Source of the DNA: Vallitalea maricola
GTDB lineage: Bacteria; Bacillota; Clostridia; Lachnospirales; Vallitaleaceae
DNA: 64,000 bases
Assembly: GCF_036985595.1 (NCBI RefSeq)
Contig: NZ_BTPU01000027.1
Coordinates: 137,962 to 201,961, forward strand
Direction of reading: 5' to 3'
The translations under genes and the position numbers were made by a program. Shown piece by piece: positions 26,629 through 33,221 of this stretch (position 1 is the stretch's first letter; every line of letters begins with the position of its first letter). The notes beneath the pieces were generated by a model. It searched no databases. It saw only the letters and a list, made by a program, of their open reading frames with translations, and was not told the DNA's origin.

Positions 26629-26684
26629 TATGTTATTTTAACTTTTACTTAGATAGCATCAACTAAAGTGTAAATACGGACCGA

Positions 26685-26857
26685 GTAGAGAGAGTATAGG
26701 GGAATATGAAGCAGTGAGCCAGGACGGCGAACTCAGCCCTTTTATCTGACAGCCCTACTGGACTGTCAGAAATAATAATTGACTCGATGTCCATTATTAT
26801 TTGTAGAAACATGGACGTTTAACGGGCTGACGAAATATTCCCCTATACTCTCTCTAC
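26685..26857 (+). repeat. Structured dispersed repeat, copy 1 (plus orientation)
   Basis: Perfect 23-bp outer arms (26685-26707 and 26835-26857) enclose a 127-base core. In the core I see hairpin A GCC-AGGAC-GGC (26718-26728) and helix P2 TCAGCCC/GGGCTGA (26733-26739 with 26824-26830). Hairpin P3 is CTGACAG/CTGTCAG (26746-26752 with 26763-26769). Hairpin P4 is AAATAATAAT/ATTATTATTT plus GAC/GTC (26770-26802). Hairpin B is AAAC-ATGGAC-GTTT (26807-26820). The core aligns without gaps to copy 2 at 29903-30072 on the other strand, over about 90 well-conserved bases. Hairpin A, hairpin B and P2 change in a compensating way. The outer arms are unrelated between copies. No protein frame is apparent. 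It could be a structured RNA or a foldback mobile unit. Confidence 0.85.
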
Positions 26858-26942
26858 GACTGTTCGTTTACTCAATCTACCTATTTGTACAATATGCCTA
26901 GAATACTTATAAATTTATTTGTATATATATTTAATTTTACTC

Positions 26943-26971
26943 TTGTAATATTACGTAGAATCATGTATAAT
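26943..26971 (+). promoter_or_regulatory. Promoter of the amino acid ABC operon
   Basis: TTGTAA (26943-26948), 17 bases and TATAAT (26966-26971), about 80 bases before the binding-protein gene. Confidence 0.7.
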
Positions 26972-27053
26972 TATGCTAAGTTTTTAATAAATATACATTA
27001 TTGCGTGTATATATTGAATATTAAATAAATTAAAGTGAAAGGGTGGACATAAA

Positions 27054-27905
27054 ATGAAAAAGAAAATTATAAGCATTAGTTTATTATTAATATTAGCATT
27101 ATCAATGACATTATTTGCAGGATGTGGTAAGAAAGATACAAAAACTACATCAGATGATACATATAATAATGTTGATGCTGACAAAGGTGATAAAGAAGAG
27201 GGAAATACAGAGGATAAAGACGCAAGTAAAGAAGATGACAAAAAAGTTATAGTTATGGGTACGAATGCAGAGTTCCCTGCATTTGAATATATTGAAGCAA
27301 ACGAAGTAGTTGGTTTTGATGTAGACATATCCAAGAAGATTGCTGAAAAATTAGGATTAGAACTTAAAGTTGAGAATATGCAATTTGCTTCATTAACAGC
27401 AGCATTGCAAACAGGAAAAGTTGATTTTGTTGCTGCAGGTATGACAAATACACCAGAAAGAGCTGAAGAGGTTAATTTCTCAGAAGATTATTTTACAGCT
27501 TCACAAGTAATTATCGTTAAGAAGGACAGTGACACAGTTAAATCAAAAGAAGATCTAGTTGGTAAAAAGATAGGTGTTCAATTAGGTACAACTGGTGAAA
27601 TAGAATCTAAAGAAATCGAGGGTGCGACTGTTGAATCTTATGATGCAGGATATTCAGCTGTTATGAGTCTGGTTAATGGTAAATTAGATGCAGTAGTAAT
27701 TGACCAAAAACCTGCTGAAAAATTTGTTGAGCAAAATGATAAGATCATGATTCTTGATGAAGAATTAACTAAAGAGAATTATGCAATTGCTGTAAATAAA
27801 GAAAACGAAGAATTATTGAAAACAATAAATGAAGTAATTAAAGAAATACAGAAAAATGGCGAATATGACGCCTTATATGAAAAATATTTCGGTGAAGAAG
27901 AGTAA
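27054..27905 (+). CDS. Polar amino acid ABC transporter, substrate-binding lipoprotein
   Basis: This 283-residue lipoprotein has a signal peptide ending in the lipobox LFAGC (cysteine about residue 24). A 25-residue acidic/Thr linker follows, then the type II periplasmic-binding fold (VIVMGTNAEFPAFEYIEANE; FVAAGMTNTPERAEEVNFSE; VGKKIGVQLGTTG). The pattern is the family-3 solute-binding proteins for glutamine, histidine, cystine or arginine. The lipid anchor holds it outside the membrane. Permease and ATPase genes follow after a 327-base structured gap, which may keep its mRNA level higher than theirs. The exact amino acid cannot be told. Confidence 0.93.
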   Translation: MKKKIISISLLLILALSMTLFAGCGKKDTKTTSDDTYNNVDADKGDKEEGNTEDKDASKEDDKKVIVMGTNAEFPAFEYIEANEVVGFDVDISKKIAEKLGLELKVENMQFASLTAALQTGKVDFVAAGMTNTPERAEEVNFSEDYFTASQVIIVKKDSDTVKSKEDLVGKKIGVQLGTTGEIESKEIEGATVESYDAGYSAVMSLVNGKLDAVVIDQKPAEKFVEQNDKIMILDEELTKENYAIAVNKENEELLKTINEVIKEIQKNGEYDALYEKYFGEEE

Positions 27906-27966
27906 AAAATTATTATGCAAGTTAGATAAAGAGAGCTAGCCTTTCTTTATTATAACAATTATATCC

Positions 27967-28206
27967 TTTCAACCTTACTTTCAAATATATTTGAGAGTAT
28001 GAGTTTAGTAGTTATTACTACTTACCCAAATAGGAAAGTGGACTTCCCATCTACTTTCCTAACTCCTTGTATATGGGTTGAAAATGATAGGATGTTTTTC
28101 TTGATTAGATAAGAATAAGTTAAGGGATTGCAAAATTATAACTAAATATGCAAAGAATTTTATGAATATACATTGGTATGGATAGTTTGATTTTGCAATT
28201 TCTTAA
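27967..28206 (+). promoter_or_regulatory. Structured intercistronic region with two large hairpins
   Basis: Between the binding-protein and permease genes there is a nested hairpin. TTTCAACC (27967-27974) pairs with GGTTGAAA (28076-28083), with inner AGGAAAGT (28032-28039)/ACTTTCCT (28053-28060). A second hairpin has TTAAG...ATTGCAAAAT (28120-28136) against ATTTTGCAAT...CTTAA (28190-28206). Neither has a clear T-run. Such structures commonly protect the 5' message for the binding protein and give it higher expression; that role is inference. Confidence 0.6.
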
Positions 28207-28232
28207 GAAAAAATAAGAATGTAGGTGATCAG

Positions 28233-28961
28233 GTGAATTTTTCATTAATTTATATGTCAGAGATAACTAACTACTTTGAACACTTTTTTAAAATAGTTTT
28301 CGGACCTGAAAAGGGAGCAGGAAGTTATCCAAGATATTTGTATTGGTTAAATGGTATTAAATTTTCATTGGAGGTTACTCTTTTAGCTGCACTTATAGGT
28401 ATAGCAATTGGTATATGTATTGCTATGTGTAAGCTATCAAAACATAAGATTGTTAGAGCTCTTGCTTCTATATATACAGATCTAATTAGAGGAACTCCTG
28501 TACTTATACAAATTTTATTTATTTACCTAGTTGTTTTTTCAGCTAGTGATTTACCGAAGCTGGTTATTGGGGCAATAGCCTTTGGTATTAATAGTGGAGC
28601 TTATGTTGCAGAGATTATTAGAGCTGGTATACAAGGGCTGGATAGAGGACAGATGGAAGCGGCTCGTTCATTAGGTATGCCATATGGGATGGCTATGAGA
28701 CATATAATTATTCCCCAGGCAATAAGAAATATTTTACCAACATTAGTAAATGAGTTTATTGTGCTTTTAAAAGAGACATCTGTTATAGGATATATTGCAG
28801 GTAATGATATTTTAAAAGCTACTAATACTATTATAAGTCAAACTTACTCGCCTGTTGAACCATTAATTACTTCAGCAGTCATTTATCTAATATTAACATC
28901 AATATTTACATTTATTATGAGAAAAATCGAAAGGAGGTTAAGAGCTGGTGATATACGTTAA
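28233..28961 (+). CDS. Polar amino acid ABC transporter permease
   Basis: The 242-residue HisM/GlnP-type permease has about five membrane spans. It carries the EAA loop EAARSLGMPYGMAMRHIIIP that contacts the ATPase, and FGINSGAYVAEIIRAGIQGL, typical of amino acid permeases. It starts with GTG at 28233 after GTAGGTGAT; an ATG at 28254 has no ribosome binding site. It overlaps the ATPase gene by 14 bases. It forms a homodimeric channel with the neighbouring binding protein and ATPase. Confidence 0.92.
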   Translation: MNFSLIYMSEITNYFEHFFKIVFGPEKGAGSYPRYLYWLNGIKFSLEVTLLAALIGIAIGICIAMCKLSKHKIVRALASIYTDLIRGTPVLIQILFIYLVVFSASDLPKLVIGAIAFGINSGAYVAEIIRAGIQGLDRGQMEAARSLGMPYGMAMRHIIIPQAIRNILPTLVNEFIVLLKETSVIGYIAGNDILKATNTIISQTYSPVEPLITSAVIYLILTSIFTFIMRKIERRLRAGDIR

Positions 28962-29670
28962 TGATTTACATAAAAAATTTGGTGAATTACATGTATTGAA
29001 AGGTATTAACACCCATATTAAGAAAGGTGAAGTGGTAGTAGTTATTGGACCTAGTGGTTCAGGTAAAAGTACTTTCTTAAGATGTCTTAATCTACTGGAA
29101 GTTCCTACTGAAGGTAGTATCATATTTGAGGATGTTGATATTACAAGTAAAAGAAATAATATTAATGTTCAGAGACAGAAGATGGGAATGGTTTTTCAGC
29201 AGTTCAATCTTTTCCCTCATATGACTGTTCTTGATAATATAACTCTTTCACCTATAAAAGTTAAAAAGATACCTAAAGGGGATGCAGAGAAAAAAGCTAT
29301 GGCTTTATTGGCTCGTGTAGGATTAGAAGATAAAGCGGATGCTTATCCAAAACAATTATCTGGAGGTCAAAAGCAAAGGATTGCTATTGTTAGGGCATTG
29401 GCAATGGAACCTGATGTTATGCTGTTTGATGAACCTACATCAGCTCTTGATCCTGAGATGGTAGGAGAAGTATTGGATGTTATGAAGCAATTGGCTTCTG
29501 AAGGCATGACTATGGTTGTAGTTACTCATGAAATGGGATTTGCTAGAGAAGTGGGTACAAGATTGTTTTTTATGGACGAAGGGATTATAGCAGAAGAAGG
29601 TAATCCAAGAGAAATTTTTGATAAGCCTAAGAATGAAAGGACTAAAGAATTTTTTAGTAAAGTTCTATAG
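28948..29670 (+). CDS. Polar amino acid ABC transporter ATPase (GlnQ type)
   Basis: This 240-residue ATPase has Walker A GPSGSGKST, Q-loop VFQQFNLFPH, signature LSGGQKQR, Walker B VMLFDEPTSALD and switch TH in VVTHEMGFA. All are standard for the PAAT family. The GTG start overlaps the permease end, with GGAGG ten bases upstream. It completes the importer begun at 27054. Confidence 0.95.
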   Translation: MIYVNDLHKKFGELHVLKGINTHIKKGEVVVVIGPSGSGKSTFLRCLNLLEVPTEGSIIFEDVDITSKRNNINVQRQKMGMVFQQFNLFPHMTVLDNITLSPIKVKKIPKGDAEKKAMALLARVGLEDKADAYPKQLSGGQKQRIAIVRALAMEPDVMLFDEPTSALDPEMVGEVLDVMKQLASEGMTMVVVTHEMGFAREVGTRLFFMDEGIIAEEGNPREIFDKPKNERTKEFFSKVL

Positions 29671-29790
29671 GATGGTATTAAGTTATTTATTATGATTGTG
29701 TTTTATATGATTGATATGTAATAAGAGAAATATAATAGATAATGGATATTTTTTACTATATAAGCAAATTTATGTAGATTTTTGTTTGTT

Positions 29791-29822
29791 GGCACCTTAT
29801 AATATAATAGGGTGCTTTTTAA
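29791..29822 (+). terminator. Terminator after the amino acid ABC operon
   Basis: GCACCTTAT (29792-29800) and ATAGGGTGC (29807-29815), with one G-U pair, and a T-run. The rest of 29671-30209 holds structured repeat copy 2; no gene is seen. Confidence 0.8.
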
Positions 29823-29902
29823 TTAGAAGTAAATTATGTTGTATTTGATTTTGAGTGTTTTGCAAGTAGGTCAGAAAAAGTTTTTTGTTCTGACGTGGCT
29901 TT

Positions 29903-30072
29903 GCAAAATAGTATATGTATATGTTGCGCCAGCTACTTGCTCGTCCTGAGATCAATAAATAAGAATGGACATCGAGTCCATTATTATTTCTGACAGTCCA
30001 GTAGGGCTGTCAGATTAAAAGCTGGGTTCGGCGTCCTGCCTCACTACTCCACATATACATATACTATTTTGC
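29903..30072 (-). repeat. Structured dispersed repeat, copy 2 (minus orientation)
   Basis: Perfect 22-bp outer arms (29903-29924 and 30051-30072) enclose a 126-base core. Read on the minus strand it matches copy 1 without gaps. Hairpin A is GGC-AGGAC-GCC (30040-30030) and P2 is CCAGCT/AGCTGG (30025-30020 with 29934-29929). P3 is CTGACAG/CTGTCAG (30013-30007 with 29996-29990). P4 spans 29989-29957, with loop TCGAT and one mismatch. Hairpin B is CTC-AGGAC-GAG (29950-29940). Compared with copy 1, hairpin A swaps GCC/GGC for GGC/GCC, hairpin B swaps AAC/GTT for CTC/GAG, and P2 has two compensated pairs. The outer arms share no sequence with copy 1. The element lies after an operon terminator. Confidence 0.85.
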
Positions 30073-30209
30073 CTTTACGTTATCTTCAATTATAATTACA
30101 AAAAACTTATTCTTCTATAGTGGCAGTATTATTACAGGCTATTGGTGAAATATATTGAGTTTATTAATTCATTAAAATGATGGGTATCAATCTAATTAAG
30201 GGGGATTAT

Positions 30210-31802
30210 ATGAAAAAAGTATTTGTGTGGTGTAATATCATAATTATAACAATAACGCTGCTATGTAGTTCTAGTAATATATATGCAGAGGATAATAGTA
30301 TACAAGAATTGAGAGTTGGATTAAGACAATTATATGAGGAGAAAGAGTTTATTACAGTTAATAATAAAGTTTTGAATATGGGGTATGTTGTGCAGGATGA
30401 ATATATATCTGAACAGGTATTCATGTCAAATGATGGTTTCGTATTCAGAGCTGCTACTTCTGACTACTTAATATCCATAAATAGTTTTGATACATATGAT
30501 AAGGCTAATGAGAGTGTTAAGTCTTTGAAGGGTCAGGGTTATAAAGCTTATGCTGGGAATGCTTCAAAAGGTATATGGAAGATATATATTGAGGCACAAA
30601 ATAGTGATGAAGCTAGGATTTTATTATCCAAGTTGAATGGAAAAGATGGATTAACTTATGAAAAAGTAGCTGATAATGGTTGCAGGACAATCATGGAGTT
30701 ATCAGCAGGTGAATGTCTTGTTATGGAAAATACATATCAATATCCTCAGTTTTCATCTATGAGTAATGATGAGGATACTAATTATATTGATTTGGGAGAT
30801 AGACAATACAGAGGTAGATTAGAATTCGGGAGATATGATGAATCTGGTATTACAGCAATTAATATAGTTCCTATGAATTATTATCTATATAGTGTGTTAG
30901 CATCGGAAATGTCACCATCCTGGCCTATAGAAGCTTTAAAAGCTCAAGCTCTTGCAGCAAGGAATTATGCTGTTTATTATATGCAGAAAGACAGCAAATA
31001 TCCTAATAAGCCATATGTAGTGTGTGATAAAACCAATTCTCAAGCATATAAAGGATGTTCGGTAGAACACCCAAATACTATAATAGCTGTTAATGAGACA
31101 GCAAATAAGTTGATTTATTATCAAGGTGATGTTATTCAGGCAACTTTCTTTTCGACAAGTGGTGGACATACTGAAAATAGTGAAAATGTATGGAATGGTA
31201 CAGTGCCATTCATGAAAGGGGTACCTGATATCTATGAAATGCAGCCAGCTAAGAAGCCATGGATAGTAGAACTTACTTCTGAAGAAATAAAGCAAAGATT
31301 GGCGAATTATAATATTGATATAGGAGATATTACAGATGTTATTCCTATGGGTTATACAGACAGTAAGCGGGTTATTGACCTTAAGATAGTAGGAACACAG
31401 GGTGAACATATAATTAATAAAGAAACTATTAGAATATGGTTAGGGTTATACAGTAGAAAATTTACGCTGGTAAAAGAAGACTATTCCAATAAAAAAATGT
31501 TTAATGTTATGGCAGCAGGTTCATTTGTAAAAGTTAAAAATATTAACAACGTGTATGTTGCTACTGGTTCTAATAGCAGCAGAAAGTTATCTGTCAATGA
31601 TGAACAATTGATTATCGTTAGTGGACATAATATTGATAATATTCCAACCATATCAGGTAAAAAAGATACATATATATTTGTGGGACAAGGCTATGGGCAT
31701 GGAGTTGGAATGAGCCAATCAGGAGCTAAAGGTATGGCATTAGAAGGTTTTACATATGATGAAATTCTAAAATACTATTATAAAGGTGTAGATATTAAGT
31801 AA
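30210..31802 (+). CDS. SpoIID/LytB-domain secreted protein
   Basis: The 530 residues begin with a signal peptide (MKKVFVWCNIIIITITLLCS). A SPOR-like repeat follows (about 92-160, SDYLISINSFDTYDKANESV), a fold that binds denuded glycan. Then comes the SpoIID domain, with the catalytic-type Glu in LASEMSPSWPIEALKAQALA and ATFFSTSGGHTENSENVW, ending in GQGYGHGVGMSQSGAKGMA. SpoIID-family proteins are lytic transglycosylases acting on peptidoglycan. The start at 30210 is set by GGGGGAT upstream. The length is above SpoIID itself (about 340), so it is more likely a LytB-like or general wall protein than the engulfment enzyme. Confidence 0.88.
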   Translation: MKKVFVWCNIIIITITLLCSSSNIYAEDNSIQELRVGLRQLYEEKEFITVNNKVLNMGYVVQDEYISEQVFMSNDGFVFRAATSDYLISINSFDTYDKANESVKSLKGQGYKAYAGNASKGIWKIYIEAQNSDEARILLSKLNGKDGLTYEKVADNGCRTIMELSAGECLVMENTYQYPQFSSMSNDEDTNYIDLGDRQYRGRLEFGRYDESGITAINIVPMNYYLYSVLASEMSPSWPIEALKAQALAARNYAVYYMQKDSKYPNKPYVVCDKTNSQAYKGCSVEHPNTIIAVNETANKLIYYQGDVIQATFFSTSGGHTENSENVWNGTVPFMKGVPDIYEMQPAKKPWIVELTSEEIKQRLANYNIDIGDITDVIPMGYTDSKRVIDLKIVGTQGEHIINKETIRIWLGLYSRKFTLVKEDYSNKKMFNVMAAGSFVKVKNINNVYVATGSNSSRKLSVNDEQLIIVSGHNIDNIPTISGKKDTYIFVGQGYGHGVGMSQSGAKGMALEGFTYDEILKYYYKGVDIK

Positions 31803-31883
31803 TAATTAGTAGTATAATAGGAAAGGATTTTATTATCATTGATAATGTTAGATAAATATATTTAAAAGGAATAGGAGACATTA

Positions 31884-32909
31884 ATGAAACGTAAAGATTT
31901 TGATTTTAATTTACCAGAGGAATTAATTGCACAGGATCCTTTGAAGGACAGGTCAAGTTCAAGGATGTTAGTTCTTAATAAAGAAACAGGAGAAACTAAG
32001 CATAAAATATTTAAGGATATTATAGATTATTTAGATAAAGGTGATTGCTTAGTATTGAATAATACAAGGGTAATTCCAGCAAGACTTATTGGAAGTAGAG
32101 AGAAAACTCATGGGAAAGTTGAGTTCTTATTATTAAAAAGACTAGAAAATGATAATTGGGAAGTAATGGTAAAACCAGGTAGGAAAGCAAAACATGGAGA
32201 TAGAATAGAATTTGGTAATGGTCTATTGAAGGCAGAAGTCTTAGAAGTTGTTGAGGGTGGAAATAGAATAGTTAGGTTTGAATATGAAGGTATATTTGAA
32301 CAAGTATTAGATGAACTTGGACAAATGCCTCTACCACCTTATATAACACATCAATTGGAAGATAAAGAAAGATATCAAACTGTTTATGCAAAACATAGAG
32401 GATCTGCGGCAGCGCCAACGGCAGGATTACATTTTACTCCTGATCTATTGAAGGCAGTCGAAGATAAAGGAATAAAGATTGCTTATGTAACACTCCATGT
32501 AGGACTTGGAACTTTTAGACCAGTAAAAGTTGATGATATATTAGAGCATACAATGCATTCTGAATATTATTGGATTGAAGAGGAAGAAGCAGATAAAATC
32601 AATGAAACCAAGAAGAATGGTGGAAGAGTCATCGCAGTTGGGACAACCAGTAGTCGTACTTTGGAATCTGTTGCTGACGATAACGGTTATGTTAAGGCAT
32701 CAAAAGGATGGACAGACATTTTCATTTATCCAGGCTATAAATTCAAAGTGGTAGATGCTTTAATAACTAACTTCCATTTGCCAGAATCAACATTAATTAT
32801 GTTAGTTTCAGCTCTAGCAGGAAGAGAAAATGTATTAAATGCATATAAAATTGCTGTAGATGAAAGATATAGATTCTTTAGTTTTGGAGATGCGATGCTT
32901 ATTAAATAA
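31884..32909 (+). CDS. queA: S-adenosylmethionine:tRNA ribosyltransferase-isomerase
   Basis: The 341 residues include FDFNLPEELIAQDPLKDRSSSR at the start, LNNTRVIPARLIG, the GSAAAPTAGLHFT signature and TNFHLPESTLIMLVSA. QueA transfers the ribosyl part of SAM to preQ1-modified tRNA, making epoxyqueuosine in GUN-anticodon tRNAs. The usual neighbour tgt is absent; spoIID upstream and clpE downstream are unrelated. AATAGGAGAC precedes the ATG. Confidence 0.97.
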   Translation: MKRKDFDFNLPEELIAQDPLKDRSSSRMLVLNKETGETKHKIFKDIIDYLDKGDCLVLNNTRVIPARLIGSREKTHGKVEFLLLKRLENDNWEVMVKPGRKAKHGDRIEFGNGLLKAEVLEVVEGGNRIVRFEYEGIFEQVLDELGQMPLPPYITHQLEDKERYQTVYAKHRGSAAAPTAGLHFTPDLLKAVEDKGIKIAYVTLHVGLGTFRPVKVDDILEHTMHSEYYWIEEEEADKINETKKNGGRVIAVGTTSSRTLESVADDNGYVKASKGWTDIFIYPGYKFKVVDALITNFHLPESTLIMLVSALAGRENVLNAYKIAVDERYRFFSFGDAMLIK

Positions 32910-32975
32910 CAAAAATAGTAAGTAATAACTTTTGTTCAGAAATATAATAGATAAAAGCATGCAAAGCAACAACAA

Positions 32976-33012
32976 GACAGGGTTACTGATGTTTGCAGTA
33001 AGTCTGTTTTTT
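32976..33012 (+). terminator. Terminator after queA
   Basis: ACAG...TTACTG (32977-32988) pairs with CAGTAA...CTGT (32995-33007), with small internal mismatches, followed by T. The remaining bases up to 33221 are AT-rich leader for clpE, with no CtsR heptamers seen. Confidence 0.7.
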
Positions 33013-33221
33013 ATAACTAAAAACCGAAACTTTATTATAGCTGTTTTATATTGGAAAGAATAAGAATATAATATAGAAAAATTGTTAATAAACTGTTAAT
33101 TTCATAAATAATTTAGTAAATAATATAGACTAATAACTGTAAATGTGTTAAGTTAATAAGATAGTAAGGATAATAGTAACTAAGCAGATAGTTGTTTGTT
33201 TTTATATAGGAGATGATATAT

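Noticed and set aside
26685..30072. CRISPR array or classic MITE as explanation of the repeat
   Set aside because: There are only single dispersed copies, no spacers, and the terminal arms differ between copies, which excludes shared terminal inverted repeats.
26685..30072. Retron non-coding RNA (a1/a2 arms) as explanation of the repeat
   Set aside because: No reverse transcriptase gene is adjacent to any copy, and the repeat is multicopy.
30936..31409. Minus-strand frame of 157 codons
   Set aside because: Antisense shadow of the SpoIID-domain gene, with a Cys/Ile/Tyr-rich composition typical of antisense AT-rich DNA.
33014..33221. CtsR operator before clpE
   Set aside because: No GGTCAAA-type heptanucleotide repeat could be found in the leader.
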